Assembly (NCBI RefSeq): GCF_001624695.1
Contig: NZ_JSEP01000005.1
Coordinates: 1-64,000 of the forward strand
Origin: Labrenzia sp. OB1
GTDB taxonomy: Bacteria; Pseudomonadota; Alphaproteobacteria; Rhizobiales; Stappiaceae
Length of the DNA stretch: 64,000 bases
Reading direction: 5' to 3'
Shown: in pieces, positions 34,888 to 43,963 of the stretch
Layout of the letters: every line of letters begins with the position of its first letter
Position numbering within the stretch: the first letter of the stretch is position 1
The notes under the pieces: generated by a model
Told to the model about the DNA's origin: nothing
Seen by the model: only the letters and a program-made list of their open reading frames with translations
Database searches by the model: none
Made by a program: the position numbers and the translations under genes

Positions 34888-34908
34888 GTCCCGGCTCAAG
34901 GCCGGGAC
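34888..34908. repeat. Hairpin after hemY
   Basis: GTCCCGGC, loop TCAAG, GCCGGGAC: a perfect 8-bp stem without a following T tract. The loop and arms resemble one half of the REP-like unit at 22.7 kb, so it may be a REP half-site that also slows transcription. Confidence 0.5.
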
Positions 34909-35115
34909 AGCGACGGGGGGGATTCCATCCAAATCCGACCCGCAGGGCCGAAAATGGCGCACGCAGACGGGCTGTGGCGAGCCAGATGTGATATCCTTTG
35001 CGGAACTCGCAGTTAGCCTCTTGCATCCGGTGCCAAGCTCCGGTAATTAGCGGCGCACCCGGCAACACCGGGGATATGCGCCATATAGCGCCTTGCCTGT
35101 ATTTTCAGGTAGATC

Positions 35116-35191
35116 GCCGCTTTAGCTCAGGTGGTAGAGCACATCATTCGTAATGATGGGGTCGCAGGTTCGAGTCCTGCAAGCGGCACCA
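35116..35191 (+). tRNA. tRNA-Thr (anticodon CGT)
   Basis: A complete 76-nt cloverleaf with encoded CCA. Acceptor GCCGCTT/AAGCGGC, D-stem GCTC/GAGC, anticodon stem CATCA/TGATG with loop TTCGTAA (anticodon CGT, reads ACG), T-stem GCAGG/CCTGC with TTCGAGT. Discriminator base A. It is followed by AT-rich DNA. Confidence 0.97.
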
Positions 35192-35526
35192 TATCTAGAC
35201 ACTTGAATTAATTGTCTATTTTGCTCTTCCTGCAACATAGAATTCCAGTTGAACAAAGCTGCTTTGGTACGTTCTGGGCACAGCGGGTTCAAGCATGGCA
35301 TCGATCAGCGGACATGGAGCCACAAATATGCTGATGCGATACGCCCATGCTGAAACAACCAGGTTGGCAAGGAAGTTGGAACCGGCAGAATTACCGGGCA
35401 GATGAGGCCAATAGCGGGAAGCGGCTATGAACCAACCGGTCTCGCTTCGGTCAGTGCGCACAGATCCATGAAACCCTCAAGGGATCTACACCGCCGAGCT
35501 CTGCAATTACAGATCCGTACCCTAGC
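35192..35526. other. AT-richer stretch without a supported gene
   Basis: 335 bp after the tRNA. Frames of 81 codons (minus, 35216-35461) and 68 codons (plus) exist but show no recognisable domain or ribosome site. A weak hairpin, AGACA...TGTCT (35197-35217) followed by ATTTTG, could terminate the tRNA transcript. No copy of the tRNA 3' end was found within the next 1.4 kb. Confidence 0.45.
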
Positions 35527-36015
35527 TTATTTCACTGAAATGCATGTGCACTGGGCACGATTGAAAATCTCTTGTGAAACACTTCCGAAAGTTGAGCTGT
35601 CAGAATGACTAACGCCTCTGGCCCCCATAACAATTGTGCCAGCCTCTATTTTTTCCTGCATCTTGAGGATCTCATCCGCAGGCTTCCCGCTGACGATTGG
35701 TAACAATTCAAACTCGACGCCATGCGTTCTGGCTTTCTCTGCAAAGTGATCAAGGATTATCTCACCGATCTTGTTGAGTATCTTGTCGGGAGCCGGGCCC
35801 AAGTTGGCCGAGATCGCTTTGTTCAGGATTTGTTGCAATGGTTTATCGAATTGGCTGGATATATCCAATGCCATCAGATCACTGGCAGCCTTGCCCCTCA
35901 GCAAAACATGGAGAATGCATAGGCGTCCCTGATACTTCGCGGCCAAATCTGCTGCGATCTTAAGTGCTTTCATTGAGTGGACAGAACCGTCCACCGGTAT
36001 CAGGATTTTGTGCAT
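35527..36015 (-). CDS. Universal stress protein UspA family
   Basis: A 162-aa UspA-fold protein starting MHKILIPVDGSVHSMKALKIAADLA. The ATP-binding pattern G-x2-G-x9-G-S is intact in MGARGVSHSDSSTFGSVS, so it is likely an ATP-binding Usp. ATG 36015 (MHKILIP) is the family start; the frame extends to 36087 without support. Base composition is lower in GC than flanking genes, and it lies in the AT-rich segment after the tRNA, hinting at later acquisition. Confidence 0.9.
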   Translation of the reverse strand: MHKILIPVDGSVHSMKALKIAADLAAKYQGRLCILHVLLRGKAASDLMALDISSQFDKPLQQILNKAISANLGPAPDKILNKIGEIILDHFAEKARTHGVEFELLPIVSGKPADEILKMQEKIEAGTIVMGARGVSHSDSSTFGSVSQEIFNRAQCTCISVK

Positions 36016-36601
36016 GCTATGTCCAGCGACCTTATATTCATCGGATGACACTAGGGATAATCTGCCCGGATATGAAGTGTTCCCCAAATGGCAGAATGTT
36101 GCTGGTGCGTGAAATCAACATCTTTTGCGAATTTCATTGGGTTTTTGAAGCTGTACCAGGTGTGGACTCATAAAATTGTACTTTCAGGTCGTTCAGAAAA
36201 TGATTGGCGCCAAGGCACAAGATCGCAGGAAACCTTTCTGGTTTTCAAGATTTTGCAACGCTGGAGACAGTCGCTTTCTGAACGATCCGAAGGACATCAA
36301 TCCGGCTGCGAAGAGCCGCGTCAAAGCCTTTGCCCCATGCACCAAGGGTGGCGTCGATTTCCAGGACGCCGAGACATGAAAATGCTGATGACGTATGCTC
36401 ACACAAGCGCAACAATACTCTCGTAAATCAATTCAGCCAGTTTGAGAGCGCAGTGTGACCGCCCTTCGGCTTAACAGGCTCAAATCATCAGTTACTGACA
36501 CTTTTATACATTGCGTTTTTACGATCCGTATTTTCCGGATGGTTACTTTGATTTTGGATTGCCGAAACCGTTGCTTGATTTAAGGCGCCCAAGTTGATTC
36601 A
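36016..36601. other. AT-richer stretch without a supported gene
   Basis: 586 bp. A plus-strand frame 36176-36379 (67 codons) and its opposite-strand partner 36193-36402 (69 codons) are present, but each lacks a ribosome site and a recognisable domain. Composition stays below the window average. It could hold the promoter of the UspA gene and decayed coding remnants. Confidence 0.4.
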
Positions 36602-37498
36602 ATGAAAGAATCAGCAAGTCTTCCTTATTTCAAGAATGTTCCGCTGTTTGAATGCATGGAGAGCGGTGTGGGCAAAACGGCAAAACTCGAGTTTATCCGG
36701 CGGCTCGTTCCGCTGAGCCTCAGTGTGCTTGCAGTCGTCGGCGGGTTTTTCTTCATGTCGATGCTGAGCAGCCTTTTGTGTCTTGTGGCCGCCGCCGGTA
36801 TTTACGCGGCGCTGCCCAGGCCAAGCGCCCCTTCCGGGGCGATCCGGCCGGTGTCCCGGCCGTCGGTGCTGGTTCTGGATCTCATTGGTTTCGCGCTTGG
36901 CATCCCACTGTTTTCGCTTGCTTTCATCGGCATGGGACTTACCACTGGCGGGCTTGCGCTCCTCTCTCTGTTTTGCCTCGCGCCGGCGGCCGGTTCGCTG
37001 GTGTTTTTCACGGCTGCGGTGCGTCAGCAAACCTCCTGGGTGCGTTTTTTCGGCAACGGATTCGAGTTCACCCAGTTGGGCCTGAGGGTCCGGGTCCTTT
37101 ATGAGCAGCTTTCGAAGATGGAAGTCCGCTTGTGGGAGGCTCCCGGCCTGGCTGCCTGGTTTCAGGCAACGATCGGATCCAGCGGTCCGCGCTCCGCGGT
37201 GCTTCTGAATGGCGAGCAGAGCACAAAGACGCTTGTCTTCAAGCGGCGGGTGGACGGCGCCCGCTTCACGATTTCCTCCGAACTTGTTCCTGATCTTCAG
37301 CGTATCCTCATCGGCATTGACCGGGCGGGAATGGAGCTGCCGGACGGGATCAGCGAGTTGCAGCGCAGAAAGATCCGCATGCGCCGTGAACGCATGTATG
37401 GCGGGGAGCACCTGGAGCTGCCGCAGCCGACCGAGCAGAAGAACGTCGCGCGCATCGCAGCGCTGATAGAGCACGCCAGGCGCACCGCCGGGCATTGA
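36602..37498 (+). CDS. Hypothetical membrane protein
   Basis: A 298-aa protein I do not recognise. It has four hydrophobic segments (about residues 35-55, 57-68, 88-112 and 118-138) then a cytosolic domain of about 155 residues with mixed alpha/beta pattern (FFGNGFEFTQLGLRVRVLYEQLSKMEVRLWEAPGLAAWF). The tail is rich in Arg and Glu. The layout recalls proteins in which a membrane part carries a PH-like or DUF domain read out by structure, but no family can be named. The start could also be ATG 36656. GC content returns to the chromosomal level at this gene. Confidence 0.65.
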   Translation: MKESASLPYFKNVPLFECMESGVGKTAKLEFIRRLVPLSLSVLAVVGGFFFMSMLSSLLCLVAAAGIYAALPRPSAPSGAIRPVSRPSVLVLDLIGFALGIPLFSLAFIGMGLTTGGLALLSLFCLAPAAGSLVFFTAAVRQQTSWVRFFGNGFEFTQLGLRVRVLYEQLSKMEVRLWEAPGLAAWFQATIGSSGPRSAVLLNGEQSTKTLVFKRRVDGARFTISSELVPDLQRILIGIDRAGMELPDGISELQRRKIRMRRERMYGGEHLELPQPTEQKNVARIAALIEHARRTAGH

Positions 37499-37649
37499 GG
37501 TTCGGGCGGTCCAGGTTGTCACCGGTCCGTGCACACCGCTCAAAGCCGATCGCGCTCACGTCGTCATCCCGAGAGACAGCCTTTTGCATCCTCAGGAGGC
37601 GTATGTGCCTGGCCACCGGGGTGCGGTATGCCGAAGGGGACGAGGCCTG

Positions 37650-38438
37650 TCAGGTCGCAATCCAGTCCGGCTTGCGTTTTTCGAGGAACGCGGAAATGCC
37701 TTCCCTTGCCTCCGGTGTTTCCCAGGTGTCGGCAAGACGGCGGATGGTGTCTTCGATGATCTCGTCGGTGATGGCCGGGCCGAATGATCTGGCAAGTTTC
37801 TTGGAAGCGGCGACCGCTGCCGGGGCGGCGGCAAGATACGGTGTTACTTCCCGTTCGACAGCGCCGTCGAGCGCATCCGGTGAGACAACACTTGAGGCAA
37901 TATCGAGCTCCCTGGCTTCCTGAACCCCGAATATCCTCGCCGACATGAATACCCGCCGCGCCTTGCCTTCTCCCATGCGTGCAAGCACATAGGGGCTGAT
38001 CGTGGCCGGGATCAGGCCGAGACGGACTTCCGTGAGGCCGAATTTGGCGCTGTCCACGGCGATAACGCTGTCGCAGACACTCATCATGCCGATGCCGCCG
38101 CCGAAAGCCTGTCCCTGAACGCGGCCGATCAGCGGTTTGGGCAGCTCGTTGAGGGCCTTCAGCATCATGGCGAGTTTTCGCGCCTCGGCCATGCGTGTTG
38201 TGCGATCGGCCTCGAACTGGTCGCGCATCCAACCCAGATCGCCCCCGGCGCAGAAGCTTTTTCCGGCGCCGGTCAGAACCACGGCACGAACAGATGTGTT
38301 GGCGGCGAGGTCGTTCGCCGCCGACGTCAGTTCACCGATCATCGTGGCCGACAGCGAGTTGTGTTTTTCCGGCCGGTTCAGCGTGAGCGTTGCGACGCCG
38401 CGGGGATCAGCCGACAGGGAGATGGTCTCATATGTCAC
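37650..38438 (-). CDS. liuC: Enoyl-CoA hydratase/isomerase, methylglutaconyl-CoA hydratase-like
   Basis: A 262-aa crotonase-fold enzyme. It has the oxyanion-hole segments SFCAGGDLGWM and GQAFGGGIGMMSVCD, and the catalytic-loop segment FGLTEVRLGLIPATI. In the leucine pathway LiuC hydrates 3-methylglutaconyl-CoA to HMG-CoA. It is the last gene of the cluster and overlaps the start region of the HMG-CoA lyase gene by four bases (38435-38438), so the pair is translationally coupled. Other crotonase reactions cannot be excluded from sequence alone. Confidence 0.82.
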   Translation of the reverse strand: MTYETISLSADPRGVATLTLNRPEKHNSLSATMIGELTSAANDLAANTSVRAVVLTGAGKSFCAGGDLGWMRDQFEADRTTRMAEARKLAMMLKALNELPKPLIGRVQGQAFGGGIGMMSVCDSVIAVDSAKFGLTEVRLGLIPATISPYVLARMGEGKARRVFMSARIFGVQEARELDIASSVVSPDALDGAVEREVTPYLAAAPAAVAASKKLARSFGPAITDEIIEDTIRRLADTWETPEAREGISAFLEKRKPDWIAT

Positions 38439-39295
38439 GGCTCCACACTCCTCAGGCTTTTGGCGAACGCCGCGACGTCTTCAAGCGCCGCGCGGTCGAT
38501 GCCGGTTTCAAGCCCCTTGTCCGCCATCAGGCCGAGCACGGCTTCTGTCGCGACATTTCCCTTGGCGCCCGGCGCATAGGGGCAACCGCCAAGGCCGCCG
38601 ACAGCACTGTCGAAGGTGCGCAGACCCTTTTCCAGATTGACCGCGATATTCTCCAGTGCCCGGCCCTTCGTGTCATGATAGTGGCCGGCCAGCCTGGCGG
38701 CGGGCACGGCTTCCAGTACCGCGTCCAGCATGGTGGCGACCGTCTCCGGCGTGCCGGAGCCGATGGTGTCTCCCAGGGAGATCTCGTAACAGCCGAGATC
38801 CAGAAGAAGCCTTGCGACTTCCGCGACCTTGTCCGGCGGGGTCGGTCCGTCATAGGGGCAATCGGTGACGCAGGAAACATAACCGCGAACGGGTATATCG
38901 TCTTCGCGGGCTTTCTCCAGCAGCGGCCGGAAGCGCTCGATGCTCTCGGCAATCGAACAATTGATATTTTTCTTCGAAAATCCCTCCGATGCCGAACCGA
39001 AGATCGCGACTTCATCGGCCGATGCCTTGCGGGCTGCTGTGAAGCCTTTGACGTTCGGCGTGAGAGCCGCATAACTGATGGCGGGATGCCGGTAGATGCC
39101 TTCCATCACGTCCTGAGCGTCGGCCATCTGCGGCACCCACCTGGGGCTGACGAAACTGGTCACCTCAATCTTGCGGAAACCGCAAGTCGACAACCGGTCC
39201 ACCAGTTCGATTTTCTGCGCTGTCGGCACGAACTGTTTTTCGTTCTGCAGGCCGTCGCGCGGGCCCATCTCGAAGATGGTGACAAAGTCGGACAT
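38435..39295 (-). CDS. liuE: Hydroxymethylglutaryl-CoA lyase
   Basis: A 286-aa TIM-barrel DRE-type lyase that splits HMG-CoA into acetyl-CoA and acetoacetate. Motifs: EMGPRDGLQNEKQFV, KIEVTSFVSPRWVPQMAD, HYHDTKGRALEN, and the signature GLGGCPYAPGAKGNVATE with the catalytic cysteine. It overlaps the hydratase gene by four bases; 133 nt with a short GC-rich palindrome separate it from the synthetase gene. Confidence 0.95.
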   Translation of the reverse strand: MSDFVTIFEMGPRDGLQNEKQFVPTAQKIELVDRLSTCGFRKIEVTSFVSPRWVPQMADAQDVMEGIYRHPAISYAALTPNVKGFTAARKASADEVAIFGSASEGFSKKNINCSIAESIERFRPLLEKAREDDIPVRGYVSCVTDCPYDGPTPPDKVAEVARLLLDLGCYEISLGDTIGSGTPETVATMLDAVLEAVPAARLAGHYHDTKGRALENIAVNLEKGLRTFDSAVGGLGGCPYAPGAKGNVATEAVLGLMADKGLETGIDRAALEDVAAFAKSLRSVEP

Positions 39296-39428
39296 GTTTT
39301 TCCTCGTTGAGGTTACCGTTTGTGTGGTTTGTCATCCCCGCGCGGGCGGTCATGACAACAAGGGGCAGGAAAACCAGCGTTGCGCTTTTGCAGCCGCTGT
39401 CCTGAAAGGCTGGGCAAAGACGGCTGTT

Positions 39429-41060
39429 TCATGCTTCTCGCTCCGCGCGGGCCCGAAGGTCGCGGCGGATGACCTTGCCGGTGGTGGTCAGCGGCAGGGC
39501 GTCGACGAAGTCGATCTCGCGCGGATATTCATGGGCGGCGAGCCGGGTCTTGACGAAGGCGGCGATCTCCTCGGCGAGGTCGTCCGACGGCTCGATGCCA
39601 CCTTTCAACACCACATAGGCCTTGACAATTTCAGTGCGTCGCGTGTCCGGCTTGCCGATCACACCGGCCATCGCCACGGCCGGGTGCCTGATCAGGCAGT
39701 CCTCGATCTCGCCCGGGCCGATGCGGTAGCCGGAGGAAGTGATGACATCGTCATCGCGGCCGACGAAGCGGATCCAGCCGTCTTCATCGCGCACGCCGGT
39801 GTCGCCGGTCAGCAGCCAGTCGCCGGCGAATTTTTCCTCCGTTGCCTGGCTGTTGTTCCAGTAGCCGAGAAACATCACCGGATCAGGACGGCCGACGGCG
39901 ATGTTGCCCTGCGTTCCCTCAGGCAATTCCTCTCCGTCATTGCCGACGATGCTGACCCTGTGTCCCGGAACCGGTTTGCCCATGATGCCCGGACGGGACT
40001 GCATGAGCCTTGAACAGCTTGAAACGATCATGTTGCATTCGGTCTGGCCGTAAAACTCGTTGATGGTCAGACCGAAGGTCTTGCGGCCCCAGTCGATCAG
40101 TTCCGTGCCGAGCGTTTCACCTCCCGAGGCAACCGAGCGCAGGTTGAGACTCCAGCGCGTTTCGGGATCGGTCACCTGGCGCATCATCTTGAGCGCGGTG
40201 GGGGGCAGGAAGCTGTTGCGGATCTTCTGATCCTGAAGCAACTGGAAAGCGGCCTCTGCGGTGAATTTCCGGAACCTGCAGGCAACGACCGGAACGCCCA
40301 GACAGAGCGCCGGCATGAGCACGTCCAGTAGGCCCCCGATCCAGGCCCAGTCGGCGGGTGTCCAGATCCGGTCGCCGGTCTGGCCGAGAAAGTCGTGGCT
40401 CATTTCCACGCCGGGAAGATGGCCGAGCAGCACCCGGTGGCCGTGAAGTGCGCCCTTGGGCTGACCGGTGGTTCCGGAGGTGTAGATGATGATTGCCGGA
40501 TCGTCGGGGCTCGCGTCGAACGGCTCGAAGGTTTCCTCGTGATCGGCCATATGCGCGGCAAGGTCCTCCGCCCCCGGGCTTTCGCCATCGGCGCAGAATA
40601 CGGTCGTCAGGCCGGGAAGCCGGCTTCTGATCTTCTGGAGTTTTTCCGCGCCGCCGGCGTCGGTGATCACCGCTTTCGCTCCGGAATCGTTCAGCCGGTA
40701 TTCCAGCGCTTCCTCGCCGAACAGCGTGAAGAGCGGAATGGTGATGGCACCGAGTTTCAGTGCGGCGATATGGGCGAAGGCGGTCTCGGGCCTTTGCGGC
40801 ATCAGCACACCGACCCGGTCGCCTGGCCGGACACCCCGGGCAACCAGGAGATTGGCGAGCCGGTTTGAGAGGGTTTTCAGGTCACCATAGGAATAGCCGA
40901 CCGTGTCACCGTCCTCCTGCGCATAGACGAGCGCCTCGCGGTTCGGGTCCTGTTCTGCCCATGCGTCGCAGATGGCGACGCCGATGTTGAACCTTTCCGG
41001 GATGTCCCAGGCAAAGTTCTGCACGAGGTCTGGGTAGCTCCGGCTGTCAGGCGGCAGCAT
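39429..41060 (-). CDS. AMP-forming acyl-CoA synthetase
   Basis: A 543-aa ANL-superfamily enzyme that activates a carboxylic acid to its CoA thioester with ATP. Motifs: P-loop IIYTSGTTGQPKGALHG, ASGGETLGTEL, FYGQTECNM, the hinge TGDTGVRDEDGWIRFVGRDDDVI and the closing catalytic lysine in TTTGKVIRRDLR. Placement between biotin carboxylase and HMG-CoA lyase genes suggests a branched or acetoacetate/isovalerate-type substrate. Its start overlaps the end of the biotin-carboxylase gene by 14 bp. Confidence 0.9.
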   Translation of the reverse strand: MLPPDSRSYPDLVQNFAWDIPERFNIGVAICDAWAEQDPNREALVYAQEDGDTVGYSYGDLKTLSNRLANLLVARGVRPGDRVGVLMPQRPETAFAHIAALKLGAITIPLFTLFGEEALEYRLNDSGAKAVITDAGGAEKLQKIRSRLPGLTTVFCADGESPGAEDLAAHMADHEETFEPFDASPDDPAIIIYTSGTTGQPKGALHGHRVLLGHLPGVEMSHDFLGQTGDRIWTPADWAWIGGLLDVLMPALCLGVPVVACRFRKFTAEAAFQLLQDQKIRNSFLPPTALKMMRQVTDPETRWSLNLRSVASGGETLGTELIDWGRKTFGLTINEFYGQTECNMIVSSCSRLMQSRPGIMGKPVPGHRVSIVGNDGEELPEGTQGNIAVGRPDPVMFLGYWNNSQATEEKFAGDWLLTGDTGVRDEDGWIRFVGRDDDVITSSGYRIGPGEIEDCLIRHPAVAMAGVIGKPDTRRTEIVKAYVVLKGGIEPSDDLAEEIAAFVKTRLAAHEYPREIDFVDALPLTTTGKVIRRDLRARAEREA

Positions 41061-43044
41061 TGCCGTCCTCCTCCGCGAGGGCCAGAAGGATGGTGCCGTC
41101 GGTGACCTGTTCGCCTTCAGACACCTGAACTTCGCCGATCACCCCGTCCCGGGGGGCCTTCAGCGTGTGCTCCATCTTCATGGCCTCCAGGATCAACAGG
41201 GGCTGGTCCTTTGTGACCGCGTCGCCTGTCCTTGCCGTGAGCACCTTGACGAGACCGGGCATCGGCGCGATGAGCTGGTCACCGGCGGCGGCTGCGTCTT
41301 CATCGGCGTTGAGCGTGTCCGGCAGCCCGATGATGAAGGCATTTCCATTCAGGAAGACAGTCAGTCCCCTTTCACCCTCGACGACGACCGTGCTGGCCCG
41401 GTGCCCCTGGCATTCATAGAGGCAGACGCCGTTCTCGGCACTGACAAGAACATATTCCCGGATACCGATTTCAAGCTGAACCGCGAACCGCCGTGGTGCG
41501 AGCGCATGGACTTCCACATCCCGCCGTTCGCCGGCGATTTCCAGCAGCGCGAATTGTCGCGAGGCGCTCCAGATCCGCCATCCGGCCAGGGCGTCGAAAG
41601 GGTCTGTCCCCGTCACCGGTTTGGTGAGGCCGAGAGCTGTGAGCGCCGCCATTGCAATGGCGTCCTCGGGGAGGTCCGGCTCGGCTATCAGATCGGCCAG
41701 ATTACGGTCGATCAGGCCGGTATCGACGTCACCTGCGGCGAAACCTTCATGGCGGCAGAGAGCGGCAAGAAAAGCCGCGTTGGTGACGCAGCCGGCAACT
41801 TCCGTTTTTTCAAGGCTGGCAAGCAGCTTGCCAAGCGCGGCATCCCGGGTTGGGCCGTGCACGATTACCTTGGCGATCATCGGGTCGTAGAAGGGCGTGA
41901 TCTCGTCACCGGCCCGCACGCCGCTGTCGACCCTGGCGGTGTCCTCTGGAAGCACAAGATGTTCCAGCGTGCCGATCGCGGGCAAGAAGCCTTTCGGTGC
42001 GTCCTCGGCATACAGGCGGGCCTCGAAGGCCCAGCCGTCAAAGGACAGATCTTTCTGGGTCTTCGGCAGAGCCTCGCCGGAGGCAACGCGGAGCTGCCAT
42101 TCGACCAGATCCTCTCCGGTGATCATCTCGGTAACGGGGTGTTCCACCTGCAGGCGGGTGTTCATTTCCATGAAATAGAAGCGGTCGGCCCTCAGACCCT
42201 CGGAGACATCGGCGATGAACTCGATGGTGCCGGCGCCGCAATAGTTGATGGTCCTGGCCGCTTTTACCGCCGCCTCTCCCATGGCGTTTCGCATATCTTC
42301 CGGCATGCCGGGGGCCGGCGCTTCCTCGATCACTTTCTGGTGGCGGCGCTGCAGCGAGCAGTCGCGCTCGAACAGATGCGCCGCATTGCCGTGGCTGTCG
42401 CCAAAGACCTGGATTTCGATATGGCGCGGCGTGGTGAGATATTTCTCGATGAGCACGCGGCCGTCGCCGAAGCTCGCCTCGCCCTCGCGTTTCGCGCCCC
42501 TGAGGGCTTCGGCGAAATCCTGCGGGTCATCGACACGGCGCATGCCCTTGCCGCCGCCACCGGCGCGCGCCTTGATCAGCACCGGATAGCCGATCCGGCC
42601 CGCCTGGAGTTTGAGAAAGTCCGCGTCCTGATTGTCACCGTGATAGCCGGGCACCACCGGAACCCCGGCTTTCTGCATCAGGGCCTTGGCGGCATCCTTC
42701 AAGCCCATCGCGCGGATGGAAAAGGCGCTGGGGCCGATGAAGGAGATGCCGGCCTCTTCCAGCGCATCGACGAAATCCGGGTTTTCCGACAGGAAGCCAT
42801 AGCCCGGGTGAACGGCCTGCGCACCGCTGCGCAGGCAGGCGTTAATGATCCTGTCGCTTTTCAGGTAGCTTTCAGCTGCTGGTGCGGGGCCGATGCGATA
42901 GGCCTCGTCGGCCATGGCGACATGCTTTGCTCCGGCGTCGGCGTCGGAATAGACGGCCACCGTACCGATGCCGAGCTTTTTCGCGGTCGCCATGACCCGG
43001 CAGGCGATTTCGCCGCGATTTGCAATGAGGATCTTGTTGAACAT
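41047..43044 (-). CDS. liuD: Methylcrotonyl-CoA carboxylase biotin-containing (alpha) subunit
   Basis: A 665-aa protein: N-terminal biotin carboxylase (MFNKILIANRGEIACRVM, HPGYGFLSENPDF, ATP-grasp KARAGGGGKGMR, FMEMNTRLQVEHPVTE), a BT linker and a C-terminal biotinyl domain with EAMKMEH carrying the biotinylated lysine. With the LiuB subunit it carboxylates 3-methylcrotonyl-CoA. Length and domain order match LiuD. The gene follows the alpha/beta hydrolase after 76 nt and overlaps the synthetase gene. Confidence 0.93.
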   Translation of the reverse strand: MFNKILIANRGEIACRVMATAKKLGIGTVAVYSDADAGAKHVAMADEAYRIGPAPAAESYLKSDRIINACLRSGAQAVHPGYGFLSENPDFVDALEEAGISFIGPSAFSIRAMGLKDAAKALMQKAGVPVVPGYHGDNQDADFLKLQAGRIGYPVLIKARAGGGGKGMRRVDDPQDFAEALRGAKREGEASFGDGRVLIEKYLTTPRHIEIQVFGDSHGNAAHLFERDCSLQRRHQKVIEEAPAPGMPEDMRNAMGEAAVKAARTINYCGAGTIEFIADVSEGLRADRFYFMEMNTRLQVEHPVTEMITGEDLVEWQLRVASGEALPKTQKDLSFDGWAFEARLYAEDAPKGFLPAIGTLEHLVLPEDTARVDSGVRAGDEITPFYDPMIAKVIVHGPTRDAALGKLLASLEKTEVAGCVTNAAFLAALCRHEGFAAGDVDTGLIDRNLADLIAEPDLPEDAIAMAALTALGLTKPVTGTDPFDALAGWRIWSASRQFALLEIAGERRDVEVHALAPRRFAVQLEIGIREYVLVSAENGVCLYECQGHRASTVVVEGERGLTVFLNGNAFIIGLPDTLNADEDAAAAGDQLIAPMPGLVKVLTARTGDAVTKDQPLLILEAMKMEHTLKAPRDGVIGEVQVSEGEQVTDGTILLALAEEDGNAAA

Positions 43045-43120
43045 CAGTTGTTCGCCCTCCCGAGCGCATCGGCTTTGAAACTGGTGACGTCACCGCAACG
43101 GGTTCTTGTCAGGATCATCC

Positions 43121-43957
43121 TCACATTCCCTTCCTGCCGGCCGTCTTCAAGAAGGCCTGAACATGGAAGGCGATCGCTTCGGGCGCATCTTCCTGCATGA
43201 GGTGGCCTGCGCCGGGAACCGGAATGAATGCGGCTCCGGGGATCATGGCGTGCAATTCTCGGCCACGCTCGATCGGGATCCATTCATCGTCTTCTCCCCA
43301 AAGGATCTGCACCGGGCAGCGGATCTCGGAATAGAGATCCTGAATCTCGTCGGTATAGTGCTGGTCCATTTGCGCGATCTGCCGGTAGAATGCGGCCTGT
43401 TTCTCAACGCCGATCCATTGCTCCTCATAAGGGGTGAGTGTCTCCCGGCTCGCCTTGCGCTTCATGGCCGACTGGAGATAGGCGGGAAGGATGGCCTCGT
43501 GCATGTAATCTGGCATTCCGGCAAAGGCGGCTTCGTGATGTTTCACATGCTGCACCAACGGCGAGCCCCAGGGCCTGACAGCCACCGGATCGATCAGTGT
43601 CAGGCTGTTGTAGTCAACGTGGTCGATCAAATGGGTGCGCAGCGCCGTCGCCCCTCCAAAATCGTGAGCGACGATGTCCGGTTTCGCCAGGTTCCAGTGG
43701 TCGGCCAGGGCGGCGAACAGCCGATTCTGAACGCCGAGGGAGACGTCGTCAACCGGCCTGTCCGAGTTGCCGTAACCGAGCATGTCGAAAAAGTAGACCT
43801 GGCGTTCGGTAGCCAGCAAGGGCGCCAGCCGCGCCCACTCGTAAGACCAGAAGGGTGTGCCGTGCATGAGCACAACGGGCGCTCCCTCGCCGAGGCTGCC
43901 CCAGCGGATCGTGTGACCCTGGAAATCGAACGTTTCGGGTGTTTGCCAGTTTGTCAT
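43121..43957 (-). CDS. Alpha/beta hydrolase with Asp nucleophile (dehalogenase/epoxide-hydrolase-like)
   Basis: A 278-aa alpha/beta hydrolase in the middle of the leucine-type cluster. The nucleophile elbow reads AHDFGGA, so the nucleophile is Asp, as in haloalkane and fluoroacetate dehalogenases and epoxide hydrolases, not the Ser of esterases. The oxyanion segment HGTPFWSYEWARL resembles the HGNPT-SYLW motif of dehalogenases. Candidate acid and base are in WGEDDEW and GAGHLMQEDAPEA. It starts 6 nt after liuB and precedes liuD, so it is co-transcribed. Its substrate is unknown. Confidence 0.8.
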   Translation of the reverse strand: MTNWQTPETFDFQGHTIRWGSLGEGAPVVLMHGTPFWSYEWARLAPLLATERQVYFFDMLGYGNSDRPVDDVSLGVQNRLFAALADHWNLAKPDIVAHDFGGATALRTHLIDHVDYNSLTLIDPVAVRPWGSPLVQHVKHHEAAFAGMPDYMHEAILPAYLQSAMKRKASRETLTPYEEQWIGVEKQAAFYRQIAQMDQHYTDEIQDLYSEIRCPVQILWGEDDEWIPIERGRELHAMIPGAAFIPVPGAGHLMQEDAPEAIAFHVQAFLKTAGRKGM

Positions 43958-43963
43958 CCGTTC

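Noticed and set aside
36176..36402. Overlapping 67- and 69-codon frames on opposite strands
   Set aside because: Neither has a ribosome site or recognisable domain, and both lie in decayed AT-rich DNA.
35192..36601. Possible prophage or integrative element at tRNA-Thr
   Set aside because: No integrase, no phage genes and no visible copy of the tRNA 3' end; only composition supports it, so it is reported as a finding rather than a mobile element.
41167..43200. 677-codon plus-strand frame opposite liuD
   Set aside because: Antisense shadow of the biotin carboxylase; composition is not protein-like.
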